A stretch of DNA of 64,000 nucleotides from positions 930,001-994,000 of the forward strand of contig CBDDKZ010000005.1 in the NCBI GenBank assembly GCA_965230415.1, written 5' to 3'. Shown in pieces: positions 10,280 through 19,304 of this stretch. The notes below the pieces were generated by a model, which saw only the letters and a list, made by a program, of their open reading frames with translations, did not search any database and had not been told where the DNA came from. Positions within the stretch are counted from its first letter, which is position 1; each line of letters begins with the position of its first letter. A program made the position numbers and the translations under genes. This DNA is from CBDDKZ01 sp965230415. GTDB lineage: Bacteria; Bacteroidota; Bacteroidia; Cytophagales; JAAEPT01.

Positions 10280-11944
10280 TTATACACGTACTCCTATTAC
10301 TAAAATATCGTCGATTTGTTCTTCTTCTCTTCTCCAGCTTTTCATTTGGGCATCCAGTAGTAATTTTTGCTCATGCATTGGCAGCGAAGCATTATCCCTT
10401 ATCAATTTTTTCAATCTGCGAAGTCCAAACTTCTTATTGTCCGGCCCACCAAACTGATCGGGATAACCATCTGTAAAAACATAAAAACTATCACCAGGCT
10501 CCAGGTATATTTCATGCTTTACAAAAGGGTCTTTCTCTCTTATTATAAAATTCCCGATTGGTCTCTTAGTTGCGGTAATTTCAGTGAGTTCCCCATTTTG
10601 AAACAACCATAGGGGATTATAAGCTCCTGCAAATGTCAGTTTTTCCCTGTCGATTACACACATCGCTAAGTCGATACCATCTTGCGCAACCATTCGCTGC
10701 TCTTGTTGCCTCAATAATGCTATTAAATCGTTACGCATACGATTAAGAACCATTGCCGGATCACTGACTCTTTCTATATTAACGATTTGATTCAATAGTG
10801 TATAACCAATTAAGCTCATAAATGCACCCGGTACGCCATGCCCCGTACAATCGGCACAAACAAGTACCGTACGATGTTCATTCTGTGAAATCCAAAAAAA
10901 GTCACCGCTGACAATGTCTTTTGGTTTATAATAGACAAACGCATCTTTAAAAGAAGATACCAGTTCATAAGACGAAGGAAATACTGCTTCCTGAATGAAT
11001 TTGGCATAACGAATAGAATCTATTGTTTTCAGATTATTATATTCTATTATTTCTTTTTGCTTGCGGATTTCTTCATTTGCCCCTTCTATTTGCTTCTTGT
11101 CTTTACTGATATAATAAAGGGCATAAAGTATAATGGTAATGCATACACCAGATATGAACAAACCTATTATTAACAACCTGGTCTCCGCGGCTTTTTGATT
11201 AGATCGTGCTAACATTTCCGAGTTTTTAATCGTTTTTAACGAATCGGATTTTTCCAGTAATGTTAAATAAACCAGATCATCGCGTTCCCTTGTCGCTTGT
11301 TTCACTTGTTTTGCATCAGGATACAATGCTATAAACTCATCGTAAGCGGCGATCGTCCTTTTATCTTTTGTTAGTTCGAAAGCCCGCTGATTTCTCTTTA
11401 CAACGGCAAGCTGTATTTGCAGCGCCGCAGGGTAATCTTTTATGAATTGGTTATACGATTCAATAGAACCAATGCGTTCGGCACTTTCGAACGCCAACTC
11501 ATGCAATAAATTAACGGCTTCGGTGTGATTATAAGCCCCCGGATATGTACTTATATAATCCTTTGCCGTTTTAAGTGATCGATGTTTATTAATGGTAAAT
11601 AAAATCTCAAACTCAATATTCTCTCTTAAGCTTTTTAGAAGTGCTTCCGAAGGATTGAACTCTCCAAGCTTTTCGAACTCTTGTGCTCTTTTTAATTTTT
11701 GTGCTTTCAGAATGTAGTTATATCCTTTTAAGAGGTCATGTTCTTTGAACTGCCTTGAAGCATAAACCGTAGCAAGTGCATAATACATGCCCACACTTTC
11801 TTTTCCTTCATCGAGCAGGACACTTAATATCTCAAAAGCCTTGTTTGGCCTGGACCGCTTGATTTCATCAAGTGCACTATTAACACTCTGAGCATTAAGC
11901 CAGAGCACATTAAATATAAACAAGCACACTAATAACCTTTTCAC
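10280..11944 (-). CDS. Membrane-bound SpoIIE-type protein phosphatase with sensor N-terminus
   Basis: The 554-residue product starts with a signal peptide (KRLLVCLFIFNVLWLNAQ). Residues 25-245 are helical, probably TPR-like repeats in the periplasm. One membrane helix (256-278) is followed by a short coiled coil (282-305). A PP2C/SpoIIE catalytic domain fills the C-terminal half, with metal-binding motifs VSGDFFW (345-351), CADCTGHGVPGAFMS (363-377), FTDGYPD (about 492) and a final QIDDILVIGV. The family dephosphorylates Ser/Thr phosphoproteins in partner-switching pathways. The start is GTG; no in-frame ATG fits the signal peptide. It is a single gene. The SiaC-like protein at 26466-26843 is the sort of substrate such a phosphatase acts on, but that link is inference. 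Confidence 0.85.
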   Translation of the reverse strand: MKRLLVCLFIFNVLWLNAQSVNSALDEIKRSRPNKAFEILSVLLDEGKESVGMYYALATVYASRQFKEHDLLKGYNYILKAQKLKRAQEFEKLGEFNPSEALLKSLRENIEFEILFTINKHRSLKTAKDYISTYPGAYNHTEAVNLLHELAFESAERIGSIESYNQFIKDYPAALQIQLAVVKRNQRAFELTKDKRTIAAYDEFIALYPDAKQVKQATRERDDLVYLTLLEKSDSLKTIKNSEMLARSNQKAAETRLLIIGLFISGVCITIILYALYYISKDKKQIEGANEEIRKQKEIIEYNNLKTIDSIRYAKFIQEAVFPSSYELVSSFKDAFVYYKPKDIVSGDFFWISQNEHRTVLVCADCTGHGVPGAFMSLIGYTLLNQIVNIERVSDPAMVLNRMRNDLIALLRQQEQRMVAQDGIDLAMCVIDREKLTFAGAYNPLWLFQNGELTEITATKRPIGNFIIREKDPFVKHEIYLEPGDSFYVFTDGYPDQFGGPDNKKFGLRRLKKLIRDNASLPMHEQKLLLDAQMKSWRREEEQIDDILVIGVRV

Positions 11945-12093
11945 AATTAAAAAACGTAAGCCGAAACCATTGAAAATTACAACATCTTACTTAAAAATAC
12001 TATCAGAAAAAGGAAAGAAGCTTTTTTTCTGAAATGAATAAATCATTTTGTCGTCTTGACGCGTAAAAGTAAGCAGATTATAATCATTTTGTT

Positions 12094-12579
12094 ATGTCCA
12101 TTACTTCTTTACATCACTTTTCGTACAACGGCATCCGGGGTAATGCTATACCATTAAGCTATTACAAAGGAAAGCCAATGCTTATTGTTAATACTGCTTC
12201 GGAATGTGGCTTCACTAAACAATATAGTAATTTACAGGAATTACATGAGCGCTATAATGAGCGAATTACCGTAATTGCCTTCCCTTCAGATGATTTTGGC
12301 AATCAAGAACCCGGATCAAATGAAGATATAGCACATTTTTGCAGCAGTGAATATGGCGTTACATTTCCACTTGCAGAAAAAACAACTGTTATTGGTGAAG
12401 ATATACACCCTGTTTTTAGCTGGCTCACTTCTCAGGACAATGCCGATTTTACCGGGGAAATTAAATGGAATTTCGAAAAATTCATTGTTAACGAAGACGG
12501 AATTTTAATTGCCCGATTCCGGTCAGCTACCGAGCCCTTGGACCCTTTGCTACTTCAGGAACTCGGAATTAAGCTTTAA
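12094..12579 (+). CDS. Glutathione peroxidase-family thiol peroxidase
   Basis: The 161-residue cytoplasmic protein reduces peroxides, and bacterial members usually use thioredoxin. The peroxidatic cysteine is Cys38 in NTASECGFT. The Trp and Asn of the catalytic tetrad are present in KWNFEKF (Trp125, Asn126). The motif that normally supplies the tetrad Gln (FPCNQFG-type) reads FPSDDFGNQEPG, so Asp67 stands where Gln is usual. The downstream gene on the other strand ends inside this gene's last codons, a 4-bp tail-to-tail overlap. There is no export signal. The family call is firm; the electron donor is unknown. Confidence 0.9.
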   Translation: MSITSLHHFSYNGIRGNAIPLSYYKGKPMLIVNTASECGFTKQYSNLQELHERYNERITVIAFPSDDFGNQEPGSNEDIAHFCSSEYGVTFPLAEKTTVIGEDIHPVFSWLTSQDNADFTGEIKWNFEKFIVNEDGILIARFRSATEPLDPLLLQELGIKL

Positions 12580-13394
12580 AAGTAACGTTTGTACTTCCAC
12601 TTCCTGGAATAAATGCTGTACCATATTAATGGATACATTATTAATCCTATTATTATGTTCGGAGACCGGTATCGCAAAATATCATCGATTGTAACGCTGT
12701 CTGTTCCTTGTTTTGTAATGAGGTGCTGATGTTCCCAAAATGTAAAAACAGCGGGTAGGCTTACCCCCTTATCTGTAAAGCCCCAATTCATTGAATGGTC
12801 GTGAGATGCTATTATTTCGAAGTGCATGGGTTTCGCCATAGGAAACTGCCTACAAATAAGTTGATCCCCCGTGCTGTTACCTTCATACTGAAGCAGTTTT
12901 AAGCCTGGTCCGGCCAAGGCCTGAAACAGATCTCCGTTGAATTCTTTTTTTACATGCTCGTAATCTTTAACAATTGTGGTACGCACGTTAATAGTCCAGC
13001 CTTTATTGGCTTCAAGGGCATGTTTTAACATGACATAAAATGGCACTAACCATATTACATCATTAAAAAGGGTAACTACTAAGAAAGCTGCAGGAAATCC
13101 ACTTGCTGTCACATGGTATGTTATTCCGAAAGGACCTCCCAGCTTGCCTAAAAAACCTACAAAAACAATAGGCCAGTGCTTGCAATAATTTATAGAAGCA
13201 ATTAGGTATCCAAAACCGTAAACACCAACAACCAATCCTACACTCTGCCATATCATAGGATATACCGGGGTATTGGCCCCAAGTATTTCAAAAAATTGTC
13301 TGGGAAACAACATTACCCAGGCACCCCACAAAATGTTGTAACAACCTGCAATGAATAGCAATTTGGATAAAAAAGTTGACCTCGGCTGTTCCAT
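12576..13394 (-). CDS. Membrane protein fused to a START/SRPBCC-like domain
   Basis: The 272-residue product has about four membrane helices in residues 10-120 (including NILWGAWVMLF and VVTLFNDVIWLVPFYVML). A soluble half from about 132 resembles SRPBCC ligand-binding proteins: beta strands around FEIIASHDHSMNWGF, and a long C-terminal helix with YPLIWYSIYSRKW. The substrate is not evident. It starts 9 bases after the isomerase gene idi, so the two share a transcript, and in pigmented Bacteroidota such SRPBCC genes can sit beside isoprenoid or carotenoid genes. A role in handling an isoprenoid lipid is therefore an inference from context. Confidence 0.7.
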   Translation of the reverse strand: MEQPRSTFLSKLLFIAGCYNILWGAWVMLFPRQFFEILGANTPVYPMIWQSVGLVVGVYGFGYLIASINYCKHWPIVFVGFLGKLGGPFGITYHVTASGFPAAFLVVTLFNDVIWLVPFYVMLKHALEANKGWTINVRTTIVKDYEHVKKEFNGDLFQALAGPGLKLLQYEGNSTGDQLICRQFPMAKPMHFEIIASHDHSMNWGFTDKGVSLPAVFTFWEHQHLITKQGTDSVTIDDILRYRSPNIIIGLIMYPLIWYSIYSRKWKYKRYF

Positions 13395-13403
13395 AAGCTT
13401 ACG

Positions 13404-13913
13404 TCATATATAATTTTTATAATCTTGTATTATTCTCTTAAACCAATAAGTAAAATCTTCGGGCTGAAGTTTGATCATGTTGTGCAAGGTTTCCAAATCC
13501 ACGTACTTGTAGTCTGACGCTTCTTCCAGGTTGATTTGGATAGGCCCTTCGTAGATACCATGATAAACATGATCATATTCGTACTCGGTGAGGCCATTTT
13601 CGAATTCTGCACGATACACAAAGCTATATAAATATTTGAGCGGGCAGTCGAAGCCCATTTCCTCCTTCAACCTTTTATGTATAGTTTCCTCAATGGATTC
13701 GGCAGGGTTGGGATGACTACAACAGGCATTGGTCCATAAATTGGGTGAATGATACTTAACAGAAGCTCTTTTATGTATTAACATCTCTCCTTTCCCGTTG
13801 AAAATCAAAATTGAAAACGCCCGATGGAGTAAACCTTGTTCATGTGCAGGCATTTTATCCATTACCCCCAGCTCTTCATCTTGCTCATCTACTAAAATAA
13901 CCTGATTGCTCAT
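13404..13913 (-). CDS. idi: Isopentenyl-diphosphate delta-isomerase, type I
   Basis: The 169-residue Nudix-fold enzyme interconverts isopentenyl and dimethylallyl diphosphate, supplying starter units for quinones, undecaprenyl lipids and carotenoids. The catalytic cysteine lies in TNACCSHP (Cys65), and the catalytic acid region is TEYEYDHV (Glu110/Glu112). The Nudix-like helix ESIEETIHKRLKEEMGF is complete. Length fits the family. It is the first gene of a two-gene minus-strand operon with the membrane/SRPBCC protein. No other isoprenoid genes are visible nearby. Confidence 0.95.
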   Translation of the reverse strand: MSNQVILVDEQDEELGVMDKMPAHEQGLLHRAFSILIFNGKGEMLIHKRASVKYHSPNLWTNACCSHPNPAESIEETIHKRLKEEMGFDCPLKYLYSFVYRAEFENGLTEYEYDHVYHGIYEGPIQINLEEASDYKYVDLETLHNMIKLQPEDFTYWFKRIIQDYKNYI

Positions 13914-14084
13914 TATATTACGACTATGCTATAACCCTATCTTTACCTTAACAAACTTACTCGTAAATTGTTTGAATATAAACACTTACTGTATTATGTA
14001 CACCAGGCGACATTTACCCTAATTAGGGCTAACCTGAACGAGTCATTCTTCGTTACAACAAATATACAGAAAAACTCTTTCATT

Positions 14085-14666
14085 ATGACGGCAAACCCAA
14101 AATTGACCCCTGAATTATTAGATGAAAAAATTCCCGAATCCCCTTTAACTGCTGGTCAGTTAATGCCATCATTTAAACTACTTAATTTCGATGGCAAATT
14201 CAGGGAAGGACACGATTATTTAAAAAAAGGACCCCTGATCATAAGCTTCTATCGTGGAGACTGGTGTCCCTATTGTAATCTGGAAATGCAAGACCTTCAA
14301 AATCATCTTGAACAAATAAATGCTTTGGGAGCGACCCTAATTGGCATCACACCTCAGATGCCTGACTATACGATCGCTTTCAAGGAAAAACATCGAATTA
14401 ATATCGACATACTTACCGACCTGGGTAGCAAGATCACATCAAAATTTGGACTGGAAGTAAACACCAATTTAATTGAAAGAACGGTTATAAAATTAAAGCT
14501 AAAAGGTGATATTTATGCTTCAAGTGGCAATAAAACCAAAACACTACCAATACCGGGCACATTTATAATTGACCAAACCGGAAAGATTCGTTTTGCTTAT
14601 GCCAATCCTGATTATTCCAAAAGAGCACAGGCAAGTACAATTATTTCCGAACTTAAGACATTATAA
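14085..14666 (+). CDS. Peroxiredoxin-like thiol peroxidase (AhpC/TSA family)
   Basis: I take the ATG at 14085, which gives 193 residues. A longer frame upstream (from 13968) would add 39 residues that lack family resemblance. The redox motif is FYRGDWCPYCNLEMQDL with Cys61 and Cys64. That CxxC-type arrangement is typical of the peroxiredoxin-like subfamily related to AhpC/bacterioferritin comigratory protein. It should reduce hydroperoxides in the cytoplasm; no signal peptide is present. It stands alone, divergent from idi, with a GC-rich hairpin just downstream. Confidence 0.88.
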   Translation: MTANPKLTPELLDEKIPESPLTAGQLMPSFKLLNFDGKFREGHDYLKKGPLIISFYRGDWCPYCNLEMQDLQNHLEQINALGATLIGITPQMPDYTIAFKEKHRINIDILTDLGSKITSKFGLEVNTNLIERTVIKLKLKGDIYASSGNKTKTLPIPGTFIIDQTGKIRFAYANPDYSKRAQASTIISELKTL

Positions 14667-14680
14667 GTTATTATAACCAT

Positions 14681-14708
14681 GGGCCCTGCCGGTAATTCTG
14701 GCGGGCCC
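14681..14708 (+). terminator. GC-rich hairpin after the peroxiredoxin gene
   Basis: GGGCCC-T-GCC (14681-14690) pairs with GGC-GGGCCC (14700-14708), with one bulged T and a 9-base loop, 15 bases after the stop codon. It stands out in AT-rich DNA. There is no T-run after it, so termination is likely but not certain. Confidence 0.45.
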
Positions 14709-14923
14709 CAAATACCCCCTTTAAAACTCCTTCTGGCAGCTTTCACAAAAACATAGCGTTTGTCCATTTATTGTTGAATGAATTACGGACGAATAAGCTT
14801 TTTTTCAAGTGAATTAAGAACAAATAACAATTTTGTTCCGTACGAGAGAAGTGTTTTATACTGTATAAATCAGTTTAAATCTTCTTTTTTTCCTATATTT
14901 AAGATTCATAATTAGGATACAAC

Positions 14924-16045
14924 ATGAGGTTAGTACGTTCACGGATTACTTTAAAAATCGGATTATTTATTATTATCTCGGTGCTCAGCTTCTCTTCATT
15001 TGCTCAACAGAAGAAAGAATTAGAGTATTCCGGATTTTTTGATTCCTATTATTACCGGGGACCTCTTACCTTTTTAGGGGGCGCAGGCCTTGCCTTTTAT
15101 AGCGGTGACATATGCGACAAAATCGGATGTAATAATATCACGCCAAGCTTCATGGTCGGCGTCGGATATAAAATATGGCCACGTGTGTTATTAGGTGCAG
15201 ACATTAATATAATCAGGTTATCGGTGAATGACGTATTTGAATCGCGAGGTTTGAGTTATACCGGCAATAATTTCGAATTATTAGTACATGGTCGCTTCTA
15301 CCTCATCGATGACGTGATTCGCAGACAAACTGATATGAACAAAAAAAAGAAAGTCTGGCGCCCTTATATCGGCCTGGGAATCGGTAGTGCCTACTACAGT
15401 TCGAAATCCACCATTCTTATTTCTTCAAGCGATTCAACTTCAAGTACCGCAAGCACAAACGGCAATGGCATCGTTCCTTTTGTCACTGCATTTAGATTAG
15501 GCTCGGAGTTTCGCCTCTCATCTCAGTTCAGTTTATCACTTGAGGGTTCTTATCGCCTGGTATTTTCGGATACATTTGACGGATATGAAGCCGGATCTAA
15601 TAACGATACTTATGCATCCATTTTCTTAAAGCTGCAATATTCACCATTTGCAAAACGTAAGAAGAGTCGTAAGAAAATTAAAAAATCCGATCTGGAACAA
15701 TACCAGAGAATGGTTAACGAAGCTAATGGTGTAGGAACCGGTGATTCCACTAACACCAATGAGCTACAAGAAACACCGGCAAGTAGCGAACCTGTTGACG
15801 ACCTTCCCGAAAATGACAACCCTTATTACGAAGACGAAAGTGAATCGGAAGAAGATTTGCTTCCAGACGATAATGGCAATGAGGATAACAGTGAGGGCTA
15901 TGAAGAAGAAGACGGTTATTTACCTGCTGATGATACGGATGAACCTATTGAGAATGATGGAGACGAACACCTCAACGACTTGCTGAACTCCGGAGATTCA
16001 GACGACGAAGATGATAGTTATGATAGTAGCGATGATGGTTGGTAA
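14924..16045 (+). CDS. Outer-membrane beta-barrel protein with long acidic C-terminal tail
   Basis: The 373-residue product has a signal peptide (about 1-28, ending SSFAQQ). A PorT-like small barrel follows (about 40-240), rich in Gly/aromatic strands such as FMVGVGYKIWPRVLLGADI and PYIGLGIGSAYY. A basic stretch (KRKKSRKKIKK, about 245-255) leads into about 85-90 residues dominated by Asp, Glu, Ser and Asn, ending DSSDDGW. The acidic tail is unlikely to be folded and may bind calcium or other cations, or a basic partner. It precedes the GH113-like gene by 30 bp and is probably cotranscribed. Function unknown; barrel call moderately firm. Confidence 0.75.
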   Translation: MRLVRSRITLKIGLFIIISVLSFSSFAQQKKELEYSGFFDSYYYRGPLTFLGGAGLAFYSGDICDKIGCNNITPSFMVGVGYKIWPRVLLGADINIIRLSVNDVFESRGLSYTGNNFELLVHGRFYLIDDVIRRQTDMNKKKKVWRPYIGLGIGSAYYSSKSTILISSSDSTSSTASTNGNGIVPFVTAFRLGSEFRLSSQFSLSLEGSYRLVFSDTFDGYEAGSNNDTYASIFLKLQYSPFAKRKKSRKKIKKSDLEQYQRMVNEANGVGTGDSTNTNELQETPASSEPVDDLPENDNPYYEDESESEEDLLPDDNGNEDNSEGYEEEDGYLPADDTDEPIENDGDEHLNDLLNSGDSDDEDDSYDSSDDGW

Positions 16046-16075
16046 TCAACAACGGCAGGAATCTAATTAATAACC

Positions 16076-17161
16076 ATGTTGATTCCATCGAAAAAATATA
16101 GAGCTGGTAAACTCCTTAAAATGGGAGTCATCCTGCTCTTTTTTTTGGGCCTGTTTTTCTCGGCATTTGTTTCCAGCTCATGTCAGCACAGCAATGGAAC
16201 ACAGTTGTCAACGCGTGAAAAAATTAATGGAATAAGCCTGGTAGCTCCTCCCCGCTCCATTGACTCAAGCTGGACAGGGTATTTAAGTACCGTCAATGCC
16301 TCATGGGTTGCTATCATTCCTTACGCCTATTGCCCTTTAAATGGTAATGAAGTAATTTATAATAATAAAAATTCGAAGTGGCGATGGTGGGGCGAACAAC
16401 CAGAAGGAGTTATCACCACTATCAAACATGCTAAAAAGGCGGGAAAGAAAGTAATGCTCAAACCACATTTATGGTTTATGGGATCATGGCCCGGTGATTT
16501 CAACCCAGACACAGAAGACAAGTGGAAAATCTGGGAAGAACAATATTCAAAATACATCCTGGACATGGCACAAATTGCAGATTCTCTGAATGTAGATCTG
16601 TTTTGTATTGGCACCGAATTGAAACACTCCGTTACGAAACGAAGTTCGTACTGGATTACCTTAATTGATGCGGTTCGACAACAATTCCCCAACAAAATCA
16701 CTTACGCCGCCAACTGGGACTGTTACGATCAAATTACACTTTGGGAAAAACTGGATTATATTGGTATTGACGCTTATTTTCCGTTAAGTAGTAAAAACAC
16801 ACCTACAAGCAATGAACTGCTCGAAGCGTGGAAACCAATTGAACAAAAAATCAGTTCGGTACAACAGAAGTATGGCAAACCAATTCTTTTTACTGAATAT
16901 GGTTATCGTAGTATGGATGGCGCAGGATGGAAAAACTGGGAAAAAGAAAACAATTATAATGTACCGGTCAATTGTGAAGGTCAATTCAATTGCTATGAGG
17001 CATTATTCAAAACTTTTTGGAGTAAAGACTGGTTTTCGGGAGGTTTTATCTGGAAATGGTATCACAATCACCCAACTGTTGGTGGTAGCGGGGACACCGA
17101 TTATACTCCGCAAAATAAACCTGTAAGTAAATTAATCAGTACTATATATAGGAAGAACTGA
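16076..17161 (+). CDS. GH113-like glycoside hydrolase, exported
   Basis: The 361-residue product has a hydrophobic export segment (about 16-35) and a possible lipobox Cys36, then a TIM-barrel. The likely acid/base is Glu181 in CIGTELK and the likely nucleophile is Glu274 in LFTEYGYRS, placed as in GH113 enzymes (beta-mannanase-type fold). Aromatic subsite motifs WRWWGE, GGFIWKWYHNH and a conserved TPQNKP end support this. The substrate could be a mannan or another beta-glycan; family names often overstate specificity. It is followed 4 bases later by an acyl-CoA synthetase gene, which is an unusual partner. Confidence 0.82.
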   Translation: MLIPSKKYRAGKLLKMGVILLFFLGLFFSAFVSSSCQHSNGTQLSTREKINGISLVAPPRSIDSSWTGYLSTVNASWVAIIPYAYCPLNGNEVIYNNKNSKWRWWGEQPEGVITTIKHAKKAGKKVMLKPHLWFMGSWPGDFNPDTEDKWKIWEEQYSKYILDMAQIADSLNVDLFCIGTELKHSVTKRSSYWITLIDAVRQQFPNKITYAANWDCYDQITLWEKLDYIGIDAYFPLSSKNTPTSNELLEAWKPIEQKISSVQQKYGKPILFTEYGYRSMDGAGWKNWEKENNYNVPVNCEGQFNCYEALFKTFWSKDWFSGGFIWKWYHNHPTVGGSGDTDYTPQNKPVSKLISTIYRKN

Positions 17162-17165
17162 TCGT

Positions 17166-19175
17166 ATGAAATTTTTCGATTTAATAAGCTCCAGCGAGGC
17201 ATTGCCGGAGGTGGTAAAACACCAAATACTCGCCTACTCAAATCAAGGGTCTGAGTCTATTACCGCTACCGAACGTATCGAAATCTGGTCACTATTATGC
17301 GCTTATGCAAAAAAATTGAGTTTAGAGTTTATAAGAGCTTGTTATCAGCATTTATACCTGGGTATTGAATTCCCTTTTGCATGGTTGAGCAATGAGCAAG
17401 TCCAGGAAAGTGCCAACATCAGACGTTTACTTACTAAACACCGGCTTAGCAGTTATTCGGAACTCTATAACTGGAGTATCGAAAACAAAGCGGCCTTTTG
17501 GTCCAGTACAATTGAAGAGGTTGACATACGTTTTGATAAGCCACATAATTTCTTACTAATTGATGATTCTCCAATTGACCCAAGTTGGCTGGAGGGCGCT
17601 AAGCTAAATATTGTAAACAGTTGTTTCAAAGCACCTAAAGATCATATCGCCATTAAAGTAGGAAATGAGTCAGGCGAAATACAAACTTACACTTACGATG
17701 CGCTTCAAAAAAGAAGCAATCAGGTATCGAACGGACTGCTTAATTTAGGCCTCCGGGAAGGTGATCCTGTTGTTTTATTTTCACCTTTGTCGTTCGACTC
17801 TGTCGCAGCCTATCTAGGCATTATTCAGGCGGGAATGACAGTGGTTTCGGTACCTGACAGCTTTTCGACAGAAGAGCTACAAAAAAGAGTGGCAATTGCA
17901 GGCGCTCAGACGATCATTACCTGCATAAGCTACCAGTACAATGAAAAAAGTATTCGGGTATTTGAAAAGGCCAAACAGCTTAAAGACATGCATTTCGTCC
18001 TGATAGATAGCCAGGAGAAAGACACAAATGACACTAATTGTACTAGCTGGAAAAATTTTTTAGGTCAGGAATCATTTGAAGCAGTCACACAATCTCCAAA
18101 CCAACATATAAATATTTTATTTTCTTCAGGTACTACCAAAGCCCCTAAAGCCATTCCATGGACACACATGACGCCAATAAAAGCGGCGGTGGACGCTTTT
18201 TTGCATCAGGATGTAAAATCGAGCGATACGGTCACATGGACCACAGGCATGGGGTGGATGATGGCTCCCTGGTTGATTTACGCTTCGTTAATCAATAATG
18301 CTACCATGGCTTTGTTTGAAGGCTCCGCAGCTCACCCTTCGTACCCTCATTTTCTGGAAAGAGCGGAAGTGAGTATCCTGGGCACGATTCCTTCGCTCGT
18401 GAAAGTCTGGAGAAAAACAAAGCTGATGGAAAGCAAAAATTTCCATGTACGACTGTTAAGTTCTACAGGCGAACCTTCTAACGAGGATGACTATTTTTAT
18501 TTAATGTCTTTATTTCAATTTAAGGCACCTGTAATTGAATATTGCGGAGGCACTGAAATTGGCGGAGGGTATCTAACGGGAAGTGTGTATCAACATGCCA
18601 TCCCCTCAAGATTCACCACTCCTACATTAGGTACCGAACTTTATTTCCTGGAAAACGAAAATAAAGAGCAGGAGGTATTTATCGTGCCTCCCGTATTGGG
18701 ACTATCTCAGGAGCTACTCAATAAAAATCACTATGCTGAATATTATGAAGGCACTCCAAAAACTGCAAACGGTAGTCCTTTAAGAAAGCATGGCGATTGC
18801 TACACATTAACTCATGACGCCCAAACTGCAACTACTTATTATCAAAGTAAAGGACGAAGTGACGACAGCATGAATTTAGGGGGAATTAAAGTAAGCGCAA
18901 TAGAAATCGAAAGCTTAATTAGTTTATACCATCATATGGAAGATGTAGCAGCCATATCTTATACGCCTCAGGGTTCCGGCCCGGAAGCGCTAGCTCTATT
19001 TATTGTAAGTGATAGCGATGAGTCTGAAGAACACTGGAAAAAGGAATTTCAGAAAACCATTTCTTCTAAGCTCAATCCCCTATTCAAAGTAGGGCATGTA
19101 CAAAAAATAGCCCAGCTACCTCGAACGGCATCCAACAAAGTAATGCGCAGAAGCCTGAGAACAAAAATTTCTTAG
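17166..19175 (+). CDS. AMP-forming acyl-CoA synthetase-like protein
   Basis: The 669-residue enzyme activates a carboxylic acid with ATP and CoA. The P-loop-like motif ILFSSGTTKAPKAIPW (317-332) and the C-terminal MNLGGIKVSAIEIE hinge are intact, and a catalytic-type lysine is present near the end (SNKVMRRSL, Lys658). An extra N-terminal ~120 residues precede the adenylation fold, as in acetoacetyl-CoA synthetases and plant peroxisomal AAE17/18-like enzymes. The substrate cannot be read from sequence. It follows the glycosidase gene by 4 bp, and no transporter or oxidation genes are adjacent. Confidence 0.85.
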   Translation: MKFFDLISSSEALPEVVKHQILAYSNQGSESITATERIEIWSLLCAYAKKLSLEFIRACYQHLYLGIEFPFAWLSNEQVQESANIRRLLTKHRLSSYSELYNWSIENKAAFWSSTIEEVDIRFDKPHNFLLIDDSPIDPSWLEGAKLNIVNSCFKAPKDHIAIKVGNESGEIQTYTYDALQKRSNQVSNGLLNLGLREGDPVVLFSPLSFDSVAAYLGIIQAGMTVVSVPDSFSTEELQKRVAIAGAQTIITCISYQYNEKSIRVFEKAKQLKDMHFVLIDSQEKDTNDTNCTSWKNFLGQESFEAVTQSPNQHINILFSSGTTKAPKAIPWTHMTPIKAAVDAFLHQDVKSSDTVTWTTGMGWMMAPWLIYASLINNATMALFEGSAAHPSYPHFLERAEVSILGTIPSLVKVWRKTKLMESKNFHVRLLSSTGEPSNEDDYFYLMSLFQFKAPVIEYCGGTEIGGGYLTGSVYQHAIPSRFTTPTLGTELYFLENENKEQEVFIVPPVLGLSQELLNKNHYAEYYEGTPKTANGSPLRKHGDCYTLTHDAQTATTYYQSKGRSDDSMNLGGIKVSAIEIESLISLYHHMEDVAAISYTPQGSGPEALALFIVSDSDESEEHWKKEFQKTISSKLNPLFKVGHVQKIAQLPRTASNKVMRRSLRTKIS

Positions 19176-19226
19176 CCACAACTCAAATATAATCTACCTA
19201 ATTCCCTTTGAAAAGGGCTTACTTCC

Positions 19227-19240
19227 GTTTAAATTTAAAC
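19227..19240. repeat. 14-bp perfect palindrome before the glycosyltransferase
   Basis: GTTTAAATTTAAAC is a perfect palindrome in the 129-bp gap upstream of the glycosyltransferase gene (start 19305). It could be an operator; nothing else supports this. Confidence 0.3.
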
Positions 19241-19304
19241 CTGGAATAGTAATTATAATTTCTTTTCAGGTTCATTTTAATAATACACTTAATGGCGATA
19301 ACGA

